NCBI RefSeq assembly: GCF_014397115.1
Contig: NZ_CP060720.1
Location: 636,001 to 700,000, forward strand
Direction of reading: 5' to 3'
Source: Vagococcus carniphilus
GTDB taxonomy: Bacteria; Bacillota; Bacilli; Lactobacillales; Vagococcaceae
DNA: 64,000 nt
The position numbers and the translations under genes were made by a program. Shown one piece after another: positions 26,527-36,883 of this stretch; the stretch's first letter is position 1, and each line of letters starts with the position of its first letter. Under the pieces are notes generated by a model that worked only from the letters and a program-made list of their open reading frames with translations, was not told the origin of the DNA and ran no database searches.

Positions 26527-29500
26527 TTGAGCAAAAAAAATTACGATTACATCGAAAAAATGAATAAAAATAATAAAAGAAAAGAAAAATCAAAAAAAAT
26601 ATTTTATTCAACAGTTGCGGCTTATGGATTAACTGCTGTTGGTGCAACACAAGATACAGTAGAAGCTGCTGATGTAGATACATCTAACAATCAAGAAAAT
26701 AAAGAAGCACAAACACAACAAGCACCTACAGCAAAAGAACAAGCTGCAACAAGTGAGGCACAAAGTGTAGAAGTTGTTGATGCAAAAGAATATTTAGGGC
26801 AAGTTGCTGGTGAAGCAGGTTTGAAACATGCTGGCGCACCAGAAGATTCTGCTATTAACCAAGCATTAAATGAGTCTTACGATATGCTTGATAATGAAAC
26901 ATTAACTGCAGAAGAAGCGAAAGAACAAGCTTCAAAATTACAAGAAGCTGAAACTAATAGTTCTGAAACAAAAGAAACGTCAAAATCAACTTCTGAAGAA
27001 AAGAAAAAAGAAGTAGCATCCGGTGAAACTGCTGCAACAGATTCCCAAACGTCTACTTCAAATCAAAATAAAAATTCTGAACAAACAAATAGTAGCACAA
27101 CTAAAACATCAGGTAAAGTAGAAAATACTGCTGAAAAACCTGCCGTGTCAACTGGTAATGATGCTTTAGATAAAAAATTATCAGATCTTGAAAAGTTAGG
27201 TAAGTTAGAAGATAATTACTCAAAAGAAAGTGTTGAAGCACTAAACAAAGTTGTTAAAGAATTGGAAGAAAAAGTAGCTAAAGGTGAGTTATCAGATGAA
27301 GAAGCTCAAAAATCATTAGATTCTTTAACTCAAGCAATGAAAAATTTAGCAGTAGACAGAACAGCTTTAGATGATATCACAAAACAGTTAGAATTAGATT
27401 TATTAAATCTAGGCTCTATTAATAAAGAAAAATCAGCAGTTGTAAAAGAGATTTTAGATGAAGCAAAAGCACTTCAAGCTAAAGAGGGAGTAACTCAAGC
27501 TGAAATCAACCAATTAGTTGAAAAAATGACACAACACGCTGAAGATTTAGATATTTCATCAGAACAATTACAAACGCATATTGATGATGTTATGGCTGAG
27601 TATAAACAATTAGATTATACTGCTTTAAGTTATAAACAATTAAATGATGCTCTTAGAGATGCTCTAATGGTTGTCAACAATACAAACGCAACACAATCAG
27701 AGCGTTATTTAGCGTATAAACAAATTGATGATGCTATCGAAGAATTAGTAAAAATTAGAACTTCCGAAGAATTACAGGCAAAAATCGATGAAGTCATTAA
27801 TATCGAAGGTAAAGATTATACTTCTGAAAGCTATAAGAAATTCTCAGAAGCTTTAAGAAAAGCTCAGAAAGTTATGGCGGCTAGTGAAGTGTCGACCGAT
27901 ACTTACTCAAATGTTTATCATGAATTAATGAAATCCATAGATGATTTAGTTTCTAAAGATAATGTAAATGATAGTTTACAAGCAACAATTGACGAAGCAA
28001 CTCAATTGATTAAAGATAATAAAAAGAAACAAGTTTATACCAATGAAACACTTGATATTATCTTAAAACAATTAAAAATTGCTGAAACAGTTGACTTTAG
28101 TCAGGTTTCTGCAGATCGTCTTGTTGAAATTAATAATAACTTGAAAAAAGCAATGAACGATTTAATCGAAATTGAAGATCTAAAAGGATTAGAAAGCTTA
28201 ATCAATGAAGGAAATAAATTAGTTGGTTTAGGCAAAGGAAACTTTACAGAGTCTTCATGGAATACACTGAACAAGCAATTATCTTATGCTGAAGCTGTAA
28301 TTAGTAATTCTAAATCAACAGTGGATGAAATTTCAAGAGCTTACCATAATTTAAGTTTAGCTATTGAAAAAATGGTTGATAGAGATAGTTTATTAAAAGA
28401 TTTAGATAGTCTTTTATTTAAATCAGAAGCTTATGAAAAAGACAAAGATAAATTTACAGTGAGTTCTTGGCAAGCCTTTGAAAATGCGTTAATCAAAGCT
28501 AGAGCTGTTAACAGACAAACTGTTTCACCAGATACACTAAATGCCATTGTCAACGAACTTGGTATGACAATGAATCAATTATTCTTAACAGGTAATGAAG
28601 CTGTTACTGCTCTTCAAAAAGAATTAGAAAAATTTGTTACATTGGATAAAGAAACGGCTTATACATCTGAAAGTTGGGGTAGATTACAACAAGTTGTTAA
28701 ACAAGCTTATGCTTTAGTTGATAGCATAGACGATATTAATACAGCAGATGTTATCCGAGTGACTGAAGATTTAGAAAAAGCGATAAATAATTTGGCGTAT
28801 AGTAATAAAGACCGTCAAGCAGCTAAAAAAGATTTACAAGATGCAGTAGCTGCATTTGATAACATGACAGAAGACGAACGTAAGAAAATTCTTCATGGTT
28901 ACGAAGAATATGCTCAAGCAGCAGGTGAAGGTAAAGAATTATTAAATAACTTAAACTTAACAACTGCTGAAATGAATGAATTAGCAACTAAGATTAATAA
29001 TGCCAAAAATAATTTAACGATTGATGAAGGTACTAAAACAATTGTTGTTAATACAACTACAAGCGTTGGTAAGAAAACAGGTATGAACAATGGCAAACTT
29101 AATGTTGAAGTGAGTGCTAAACAGCCATTGGTAAGTTTCTTTACTTACAGTCCAGCTTTTGAAACAACTATAAAAGTGCCTCATAACTTGTTACCATTCT
29201 TTGAAAATGGCGACTGGCGTAAATACATTAAAATTGCTTACAATAACTCTACTGGTTCAATTGGATTTGGTTCATATGAAGTTAAATCTGGAGATAAAAA
29301 ATCAGGAGGTATTGCAGGAATTGGTGGTACTTGGGATCCTACTCTGAATTTATTGTCATTGGATGACCCTAAAGTGTTAGAAGACTTGAAAATTACTTAT
29401 AAAATAGTCGATGGACAACCTGTTTTATTCATTACAACGAACAAAATGGTACCAGGCTGGGGCTTAATGCCAGTAAATGAATTTGAATTAAACTACTTCT

Positions 29501-32500
29501 TAAGTTTTGATTTAGATACATTTACAAAAGATGGTCACGTTTTACCAATTCAAGAAAAAGGTGACGATAAAGTAGTTGAAGCTGTCAGCAAAGTTTTACA
29601 AGAAGGAATTGCTGGAGCAACTAATTATAGTGATAAAAAAGATATCAATAACCTACAAGATATGAACTACTTAAATGTTCAAGACGAAGTAGAATTAGGC
29701 GAAATTTACACTCATGTAGTAGATGGAACTAATACGATTGTTGGTAAAGCAACTCAATCAAAAGATAAGCATCTTGATGGGGATCACTACCAAGCTGTCT
29801 TTGATTTGAATGGCACAGAAATTGGACGTGCTGAATTAGATAAAGATGGTAACTTTGTCTTTAATTACACAATTGTTGATAGTAAGACAGGTAATATTAT
29901 TGCTCAAAACTTCAAACAAGGCGACAACATTAAAGTAACTGTTGTCAGAGTTAATGAGAAATATGATTTAACGACATCATCAACAGATAAAGGAATTAAC
30001 GTTGTTAAAGGTAAATCACCACAAGTTAATCTAAATACAGTTAAACAAAATGGTAAAGAAATCAGTGGTAAAATCACTACATTAATGACTCAAGATGGTA
30101 AGAGCATGGAGATTGATCCATCTGATAAAAACGTTTATACAGTTCGTCTAGTTTATTATGCACCAGGTCAATCTACAGGGATTGAACTTGCTGAAGTTAG
30201 AACAGATAAAAATGGTAACTTTAGTTATATTACATCAATGCCATTACAATATGGTGGCCGAATTGAAGCGATTGGCTATGTGTATCAAGGAATTGTTAAT
30301 AGTAATGGAGAATTATCTTCATCAGGTATTCAATTGAACAATACCGATTCAACTATGACAGTTAAAGAAGTTGAGTGGAAAATTGCAAAACCTTCTGTTA
30401 ACCAAATTAAAGAAGGAAGTACAACTGTTTCAGGGCAAGCACCAGTCAATGCGGTTAAATTTAATGAAGCTAACTATAAAGTACAAGTCACAATTGGTGA
30501 TAAAACTTACTATGGTGACATTGATGATAACGGAATGTTTACTGTAACTGTACCAAAAGTAGAACGTGGTAATGTTGTCGATGTAAGCATTGTTGGTTTT
30601 GTACCTGGTAAAAATGAAGCTGTGACTGGTTCAGAAGTTGTTGAAAGTATTGTAGTAGCAACTTCAGAAGCAAATGATAAATGGGTAGTAAACGAACCAA
30701 CGATTAACCCACCTAAAATTGGTGAATCAACATTAACAGGGATTGTTTTACTAGATGATAGTCCAACAAGAGATTATTATTTAACTGTTACTGTTAATGG
30801 TGTTGATATTGCTATTAATGAAGATGCTCTAAACCGTGAAAATGGTCGTATTCAAATTAACTTAGGCCAAAAAATCAAAGCAACAGACGAAATTGTTGTT
30901 GTGTTACACGGAACTGAAAAAGGATATGATGGTGAAAAATCAGCATCTACAACAGTTGAAGTTGAAATGCAAGAGTCGTTTGAAGATTGGGAAATTAGTC
31001 ATCCGGTAGTAAAAGACCCTCAAATTGGAGATAAATCAATTTCAGGATATGTCAAAGTTGATTCATCTTATGACAGAACTTATTATGTTCAAGTTAAAAT
31101 TAATGACGGTAAAGTAATCACTGGTGAAGTTGACCAATATGGAAACTTTAAAGTGGCTTTAGATAAAGCTCTAGAAGCTTACGATGATGTTTCAGTTGTA
31201 ATTGTCGGACAACAAGGGGATGCAGGTAAGAAACAAAGTGCAGAAAACTTAAAACGTGTTCCAGCTAAAAACACTGAAGTGAATAAGAATGGTTTAGAAG
31301 CAGCGATAGATGTTGCCTCATTCTACTCAAATGATACGAATACTTATACAAAAGAAAGTTTTGAAAAATTAGTTAAATCATTAGAAGAAGCTAAAGCAGT
31401 CTTTACCAATGAAGCAGCTACTCAAGTAGAAGTAAATAAAGCAAGAGATATGCTGAATGGGTCAATTAATAATTTAGTAACAATCAGTAGTGTCAAACCA
31501 ACTCAAGTTTCTTTAGACGCTTTGCAATCTCTATTAAAAGAAGCAGAAGGTTTAAGTGCTTCAAAATATAGTGCAACGACTTATAAAGTGTTAGTTGACT
31601 CTATGGAGCAAGCTCAAAAAGCATTAGTTGATACAACATCAACTCAAGAAGTAATCGAAGAGATGATTACTTTATTAACAGATGGTATGGCACAACTTAA
31701 AGCACCAAGTATTACAGATCCTTCAGCAGTTGACCAAAAACGATTAGAAGATTTAATTGCTGATGCTAAAAACTACAAGGGTTCTGATTACACACAATAT
31801 AGTTTTGCAGTACTACAAGAAGCAATCCGTAAAGGGGACGAAGCATTAGGAAATCCAAATGCAGCGACACTTAATAATGCCTTTAATGAAATTAAACGTG
31901 CTATGGCTAACTTGGTACCAGTTGTTTCAGTTGGTGAAGAAGGTCGTGAGCAGTTATTAGAAGAAATCACTAATGCAAAATTATTAAAAGATACGGATTA
32001 TACAACTGCTTCTTATGAAAAAATGCAAAAAGCTATTTTATTTGCTGAAAAAGTTTATGATAATAAAAACTCTTCTGTTGAAGAATTATCAGAAGCTAGA
32101 AATCAATTGTTGCAAGCCAAAATAAGTTTAGTTGGTAAAGAAGACCTTAGAAAACAATTATCAATTACTTATGTGGAAGCAAAAAATGCGATTGATAAGC
32201 AAAAAATGAGTTATTACACTAATAAGAGTTTCTCAGTAATGAATGAAGCGTATAAACGTGCATTAGAATTAGATAAAAATAGAAAAGCAACAGCTAATGA
32301 ATTAAATAAAGCTTTAACTGATTTACAAAAAGCGATTGATAATTTAGTTGTTTCATCTAATATCGAAACATTACAAAACTTAATTAGTGACGCGTCTGCA
32401 ATTATTTCTAAACCAAATGAAAAATGGAAATATACAACTAAGACTTGGAATGAATTAAATATTCAACTACATAATGCTAAAGATATTTTAGCAGCATCTG

Positions 32501-35500
32501 AGTCATCAATGGAAGATATTTCAATTGCAACAAATCATTTGAGTAAAGCCTTGAATAATTTAGTATCTAAGGAAGATTTATTGGCTCAACTTGACATTGT
32601 TTTAGAATCAGGTAAAACAATCGATGCAGTTGATTATAGTTACTATGATGGTAAAGAAACAGCTCTGAATGAATCATACCAAGCATTCAAAAAAATATTT
32701 GATAAAGCATCCAAATTAGACCGTGAAGCAATTGAAGCAGATGATTTAAGTCTTTTAATTGACTCTTTAAGTACTAGTTTAGAAAACTTAGTTACAACTA
32801 AAGAAGAAGCTGCTAAGAAATTAACAGAAACCTTACAAAAAGCACAAACAACAGGTATTACTTCTGATTCTAGTCGACCAAATGAACTTTATAAAAATGG
32901 TTTTACGATCAAAAATAGTATCAAGAATGCTGAAAGTATTTTAATTGATCCTAAGGCTACAGCAGATGAAATTTATACAGCTGAAAAAACATTACAAGAA
33001 GCTTTAGATAATGCAGAGTACGTTGATGCTAAAGCGACAGAAGTTAGACAAAAAATTGATAAACATATCAGTGATTTTAGTAAGTTAAGACCAAAAGATT
33101 ATGTAATTGGGTATGATGATTATGAAAAAATCATCAATGACACAAAAGCAGAATTAAATAGAAACTATGGTTTAACATTAGATGAATTAACTAATATGTT
33201 AAAAGTTATCGAACATGGTCAAGAAAACTTGATCAAAGCAAGAGAACTTAACTTTGTGACTGTGGGAAATACGAAGAGTGATTTTTCTGATGTAGTTATC
33301 AAAGATGGTAAGTTGTCATTTAAAGCTAATTCTAAACATAGTATTGGTATGGCTGTTTACTCACCAAGTTTTGAAACGCAAATTGAACTACCTAAGAGCA
33401 TGAAAGTTATCTTTGAATCAAATGATTGGAAAGATTATGTTACTATTTCAGCTGATGGCTCTGTTGGTGTTTTACTTGGAACATCAGACGAATTTTCTGT
33501 TGGAAAAGTTAGATTATCTGACTTACAAGCAGGTGATATTACAGTTGAGTATTATTTATCTGAAAGTGGTGTACCAACGCTAAGAATTGTGACAAGAAGA
33601 ATGGCTATGTCTATCTTAGATTTAGCACCACAAACTTGGTTCTCACTAGCTTACGGATTTGACTTTGATTTAGCAGCATGGTCAAGAAAACATAATACTT
33701 ATATACCTTTAAATACTGAAGAAGATAACACAATGAAAGTATTAACTGTGTTAAATAAAAAACCAATTGTTTTTGTCGGTGAAGAAAAAGAAGGTACATC
33801 AAATGCGTTAAATAATGACTTCTCTAAAGGTAAATCAAATGGCTCTACTTCAGGTTTAGGTAGTGATAAAGCAAGTGCTCAAAAACCAGTTGCACCAGCT
33901 GAATTAGGTAATGTATTAGTTAGTGGAGGAACCGTTATTCACGGTCGAGTGCAACAAGATCACAACACTGATATCAAGGGAGATACTTATAAAGTCAGAA
34001 TTGATATTAAGCGTGCTAATGGTCAAATAGAAACATTAGGATATACAGATCTAAAAGATGATAATACCTTTATGTTTGTTTACGGTGAAAAAGATGAGTT
34101 TGGCAATATTACAGCTAAAGGATTCAACGCTGGTGAGATGATTTTTGCTACCGTTATTCGTGAAAACAAAGACCATGGTTTTGTTTCAGAATCTACAAAA
34201 CAAGAATGGCAAGTTGGAAAAGCAAAAGCACCAGAAGTAACATTAGATCCAATTAAGAATGGTAGTCAAGTTATTTCAGGTAATATCTCAGGCATGATGG
34301 ATCAAAAAGGAAATTATGTAGCCTTTAATCCAAATGACTTAAATGTTTATAAAGTTAAATTAACTTACTACTCACCAGATGGTAAAGCAATCCAATTATC
34401 AGAAGTGAGTGTGGATCGTCAAACAGGTGCATTTGAATATTATGTAGGAACGCCACTTGAATTTGGTGGTTATGTAGAAGCTCAAGTATTTGTTTACGCT
34501 GGTAAGTTAAATAGTTTTGGTACACTTGTTGGGGTAGGGAAACAATTACAAGATGTCATTCCTCAAATTAGGCAAGCAGATGTTGAATGGGGAATTCCTG
34601 ATCCACTTCTAAACCAAGCTGGAGAAGGCGATACTTCTATCAGTGGTTTAGTACCAAATATGGATAACGGAGAATATAAAATCCGCTTAACTGTCAATGG
34701 TAAAGTTGTAGACATTGTATCAGTGACAAAAGATGGTTTATTTAAATTAACAGATTTGGAAACACCACTTCAAATTGGAGATATCATCACAGCTCAATTG
34801 ATTGCTTATCGTGATGGAAAAGCTGTTTTAGATAAAAATGGTAATGAATTAGCATCTAACATAACAACTATTACTGTAAAAGATGCTGATGCTTTATACG
34901 AAGATTGGGAAGTGAAACAACCAACAATAGATAATCTATTTGAAGGTAAAGAATATGTAACAGGTGTTGCTCCAAACGATAACTCATTAGGTAGAACTTA
35001 TGATGTGATTGTAACTGTTAATGGTGCTAAGACATATCGTGAAAAACTAGATCCAAATGGTAATTTCATGGTTAAAGTCGATACACTTAAAGCTGGAGAT
35101 GTGGTAGAAGTTCAAATTGTGGGACATCAACCAGGTAAGAAAGATAAATTTAGTGAAGTCTCAGAAGCAACTGTTCAATTATCACAAGCATGGGAAGATT
35201 GGAAATTACAACCAATTGAAGTGAAACAACCTTCAGCTAATGATAATGTTCTGATTGGTAAATCTATTAATAATGATTTTTCTAGCGGTAGAACGTATAC
35301 AGTAGAAGTTAAAGTCAATGGTGGTGCAACCTATATTGGAACGTTAAATGCAGATGGTACTTTTTCTATTAACATTCCTACACTATCTTATAAAGATGAA
35401 ATATCAGTTAGATTGGTAGGTCATCAAGCTGGTTATGACGATAAGATTGGTGATGAAACTATTGTCACAGTTGGTAAAGAAGATAAAGTGGATAAATCTA

Positions 35501-36819
35501 AATTACAAAACTTGTACTCTAATGTTAAAAATACAAATAACGACGATCATGGATATACTGTTCAAAGTTATAAAGAATTTGATATAGCAAGAGAAAATGC
35601 AAAAGTTGTATTAGAAGATTTAGAAGCAACACAAGATCAAGTAGATGAAGCTTATCGTTTATTGAAAGATGCATTTGAAAAATTAGAAGTCAATCAATCA
35701 ACAGAGGTAGATAAGACAGAGCTTGAAAATCTATATAATGAAACAAATCCTGAGAATGAAGAAAATGACAATAAATATTCAAATGAAGATGGAAAATATC
35801 CAGATGATATTTATGGTGATTTTGAAGAAGCAAGAGAAAAAGCTAAAGAAGTATTAGATGACTTAGAAGCAACTCAAGACGAAGTAGATCAAGCAACAAA
35901 AGATTTAGAAAAAGCTAAAGATACATTAGACAATTATTATGAAAATAATCATGGCTCAGATGGTTCAGATGGTTCAGACGGTTCAGATGGCTCAGATGGC
36001 TCAGATGGTTCAGACGGCTCAGACTCAGACGGCTCAGATGGTTCAGACGGATCTGATGGCTCAGATGGTTCCGATGGTTCGGACGGTTCCGATGGCTCAG
36101 ACTCAGATGGATCAGGTTCAGGTTCTGATATTGATGGTTCCGATGTTGATGGTCCAGACGGCTCAGACGGCTCAGACGGCTCAGACGGCTCAGATGGCTC
36201 AGATGGCTCAGACGGATCAGATGGCTCAGATGGCTCAGACGGTTCAGATGGTTCAGACGGATCAGACGGCTCAGATGGATCAGATGGCTCAGATGGCTCA
36301 GACGGCTCAGACGGATCAGACGGTTCAGATGGATCTGATGGCTCAGACTCAGACGGCTCAGATGGATCAGATGGATCAGATGGCTCAGACGGCTCAGATG
36401 GTTCGGACGGTTCAGACGGATCAGACGGCTCAGACTCAGATGGCTCAGGCTCAGATGGATCAGGTTCTGATGTTCAAGGTGATGGTGATACAAATGGATC
36501 TAATTTAGAGGACTTGATTAATCAATACTTGAAAGAACAAGAATTAGCTAATCAAAGCAAACTAAATGATAAGTCAAATAACAAAAATGGTAATCAAGGC
36601 GTTATGCCAATGGCTTATAATCCTAATAGTGGAAACCAATCAGCTGGTAATAATAAATTATCAGGAAATACTGGCGCGGATCAAACAAACGGTAAGTTAC
36701 CACAAACTGGAGAATATGAAGATAATACAATGACAACTATTGGATTAGGAGCTCTATTAGGAGCGTCTGCATTATTCTTTAGAAAAAGAAAAGAAGACGA
36801 AGAAGCACAAGAAAGATAA
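26527..36819 (+). CDS. Giant LPXTG-anchored adhesin with FIVAR modules and SDG stalk
   Basis: A 3430-residue wall protein. A long basic N-terminus and weakly hydrophobic segment (about 25-41) form the signal peptide. Then comes a Ser/Thr/Gln-rich part (50-210). Block A has FIVAR-like helical modules (starting near 232, 364, 430, 503, 573, 643, 711), a beta module (836-1018) and Ig-like repeats (1062-1582). Block B repeats the order: FIVAR modules (1607-2240), beta module (2242-2418), Ig-like (2458-2984). Two more FIVAR modules (3012, 3091), a Ser-Asp-Gly stalk (3141-3315), LPQTG (3391-3395), membrane helix and RKRK tail follow. TTG start after AAGGAGGA. Binding target is unknown; FIVAR modules occur in matrix-binding proteins. 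Confidence 0.96.
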   Translation: MSKKNYDYIEKMNKNNKRKEKSKKIFYSTVAAYGLTAVGATQDTVEAADVDTSNNQENKEAQTQQAPTAKEQAATSEAQSVEVVDAKEYLGQVAGEAGLKHAGAPEDSAINQALNESYDMLDNETLTAEEAKEQASKLQEAETNSSETKETSKSTSEEKKKEVASGETAATDSQTSTSNQNKNSEQTNSSTTKTSGKVENTAEKPAVSTGNDALDKKLSDLEKLGKLEDNYSKESVEALNKVVKELEEKVAKGELSDEEAQKSLDSLTQAMKNLAVDRTALDDITKQLELDLLNLGSINKEKSAVVKEILDEAKALQAKEGVTQAEINQLVEKMTQHAEDLDISSEQLQTHIDDVMAEYKQLDYTALSYKQLNDALRDALMVVNNTNATQSERYLAYKQIDDAIEELVKIRTSEELQAKIDEVINIEGKDYTSESYKKFSEALRKAQKVMAASEVSTDTYSNVYHELMKSIDDLVSKDNVNDSLQATIDEATQLIKDNKKKQVYTNETLDIILKQLKIAETVDFSQVSADRLVEINNNLKKAMNDLIEIEDLKGLESLINEGNKLVGLGKGNFTESSWNTLNKQLSYAEAVISNSKSTVDEISRAYHNLSLAIEKMVDRDSLLKDLDSLLFKSEAYEKDKDKFTVSSWQAFENALIKARAVNRQTVSPDTLNAIVNELGMTMNQLFLTGNEAVTALQKELEKFVTLDKETAYTSESWGRLQQVVKQAYALVDSIDDINTADVIRVTEDLEKAINNLAYSNKDRQAAKKDLQDAVAAFDNMTEDERKKILHGYEEYAQAAGEGKELLNNLNLTTAEMNELATKINNAKNNLTIDEGTKTIVVNTTTSVGKKTGMNNGKLNVEVSAKQPLVSFFTYSPAFETTIKVPHNLLPFFENGDWRKYIKIAYNNSTGSIGFGSYEVKSGDKKSGGIAGIGGTWDPTLNLLSLDDPKVLEDLKITYKIVDGQPVLFITTNKMVPGWGLMPVNEFELNYFLSFDLDTFTKDGHVLPIQEKGDDKVVEAVSKVLQEGIAGATNYSDKKDINNLQDMNYLNVQDEVELGEIYTHVVDGTNTIVGKATQSKDKHLDGDHYQAVFDLNGTEIGRAELDKDGNFVFNYTIVDSKTGNIIAQNFKQGDNIKVTVVRVNEKYDLTTSSTDKGINVVKGKSPQVNLNTVKQNGKEISGKITTLMTQDGKSMEIDPSDKNVYTVRLVYYAPGQSTGIELAEVRTDKNGNFSYITSMPLQYGGRIEAIGYVYQGIVNSNGELSSSGIQLNNTDSTMTVKEVEWKIAKPSVNQIKEGSTTVSGQAPVNAVKFNEANYKVQVTIGDKTYYGDIDDNGMFTVTVPKVERGNVVDVSIVGFVPGKNEAVTGSEVVESIVVATSEANDKWVVNEPTINPPKIGESTLTGIVLLDDSPTRDYYLTVTVNGVDIAINEDALNRENGRIQINLGQKIKATDEIVVVLHGTEKGYDGEKSASTTVEVEMQESFEDWEISHPVVKDPQIGDKSISGYVKVDSSYDRTYYVQVKINDGKVITGEVDQYGNFKVALDKALEAYDDVSVVIVGQQGDAGKKQSAENLKRVPAKNTEVNKNGLEAAIDVASFYSNDTNTYTKESFEKLVKSLEEAKAVFTNEAATQVEVNKARDMLNGSINNLVTISSVKPTQVSLDALQSLLKEAEGLSASKYSATTYKVLVDSMEQAQKALVDTTSTQEVIEEMITLLTDGMAQLKAPSITDPSAVDQKRLEDLIADAKNYKGSDYTQYSFAVLQEAIRKGDEALGNPNAATLNNAFNEIKRAMANLVPVVSVGEEGREQLLEEITNAKLLKDTDYTTASYEKMQKAILFAEKVYDNKNSSVEELSEARNQLLQAKISLVGKEDLRKQLSITYVEAKNAIDKQKMSYYTNKSFSVMNEAYKRALELDKNRKATANELNKALTDLQKAIDNLVVSSNIETLQNLISDASAIISKPNEKWKYTTKTWNELNIQLHNAKDILAASESSMEDISIATNHLSKALNNLVSKEDLLAQLDIVLESGKTIDAVDYSYYDGKETALNESYQAFKKIFDKASKLDREAIEADDLSLLIDSLSTSLENLVTTKEEAAKKLTETLQKAQTTGITSDSSRPNELYKNGFTIKNSIKNAESILIDPKATADEIYTAEKTLQEALDNAEYVDAKATEVRQKIDKHISDFSKLRPKDYVIGYDDYEKIINDTKAELNRNYGLTLDELTNMLKVIEHGQENLIKARELNFVTVGNTKSDFSDVVIKDGKLSFKANSKHSIGMAVYSPSFETQIELPKSMKVIFESNDWKDYVTISADGSVGVLLGTSDEFSVGKVRLSDLQAGDITVEYYLSESGVPTLRIVTRRMAMSILDLAPQTWFSLAYGFDFDLAAWSRKHNTYIPLNTEEDNTMKVLTVLNKKPIVFVGEEKEGTSNALNNDFSKGKSNGSTSGLGSDKASAQKPVAPAELGNVLVSGGTVIHGRVQQDHNTDIKGDTYKVRIDIKRANGQIETLGYTDLKDDNTFMFVYGEKDEFGNITAKGFNAGEMIFATVIRENKDHGFVSESTKQEWQVGKAKAPEVTLDPIKNGSQVISGNISGMMDQKGNYVAFNPNDLNVYKVKLTYYSPDGKAIQLSEVSVDRQTGAFEYYVGTPLEFGGYVEAQVFVYAGKLNSFGTLVGVGKQLQDVIPQIRQADVEWGIPDPLLNQAGEGDTSISGLVPNMDNGEYKIRLTVNGKVVDIVSVTKDGLFKLTDLETPLQIGDIITAQLIAYRDGKAVLDKNGNELASNITTITVKDADALYEDWEVKQPTIDNLFEGKEYVTGVAPNDNSLGRTYDVIVTVNGAKTYREKLDPNGNFMVKVDTLKAGDVVEVQIVGHQPGKKDKFSEVSEATVQLSQAWEDWKLQPIEVKQPSANDNVLIGKSINNDFSSGRTYTVEVKVNGGATYIGTLNADGTFSINIPTLSYKDEISVRLVGHQAGYDDKIGDETIVTVGKEDKVDKSKLQNLYSNVKNTNNDDHGYTVQSYKEFDIARENAKVVLEDLEATQDQVDEAYRLLKDAFEKLEVNQSTEVDKTELENLYNETNPENEENDNKYSNEDGKYPDDIYGDFEEAREKAKEVLDDLEATQDEVDQATKDLEKAKDTLDNYYENNHGSDGSDGSDGSDGSDGSDGSDGSDSDGSDGSDGSDGSDGSDGSDGSDGSDSDGSGSGSDIDGSDVDGPDGSDGSDGSDGSDGSDGSDGSDGSDGSDGSDGSDGSDGSDGSDGSDGSDGSDGSDGSDGSDGSDSDGSDGSDGSDGSDGSDGSDGSDGSDGSDSDGSGSDGSGSDVQGDGDTNGSNLEDLINQYLKEQELANQSKLNDKSNNKNGNQGVMPMAYNPNSGNQSAGNNKLSGNTGADQTNGKLPQTGEYEDNTMTTIGLGALLGASALFFRKRKEDEEAQER
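35949..36470 (+). repeat. Ser-Asp-Gly coding tandem repeat (9-base unit)
   Basis: About 58 copies of a 9-base unit of the type GGYTCAGAY encode a (Ser-Asp-Gly)n stalk, broken at intervals by Ser-Asp-Ser and near 36100-36160 by a longer less regular stretch (GSGSDIDGSDVDGPDG). Third-base variation (TCA/TCT/TCC/TCG, GAT/GAC, GGC/GGT/GGA) shows partial divergence between copies. Gain or loss of units keeps the frame. Confidence 0.95.
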
Positions 36820-36829
36820 GTAGTAATAG

Positions 36830-36862
36830 ATGACCTAAGATTAATATCTTAGGTCATTTGTT
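36830..36862 (+). terminator. Hairpin between adhesin and coiled-coil gene
   Basis: ATGACCTAAGAT (36830-36841) pairs perfectly with ATCTTAGGTCAT (36846-36857). The T-run is short and interrupted, so it may be a partial terminator that lowers expression of the next gene. Confidence 0.7.
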
Positions 36863-36883
36863 GAAGAATAAGGATGAGAATAA

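Noticed and set aside
35949-36470. CRISPR-like array
   Set aside because: The repeats are contiguous 9-base coding units without spacers.
35915-36508. Two further open frames (minus 35915-36493 and plus 35939-36508) over the SDG repeat
   Set aside because: A 9-base repeat is open in several frames by chance; the products are low-complexity (His/Leu/Ser or Met/Gln/Thr) and lack ribosome sites.
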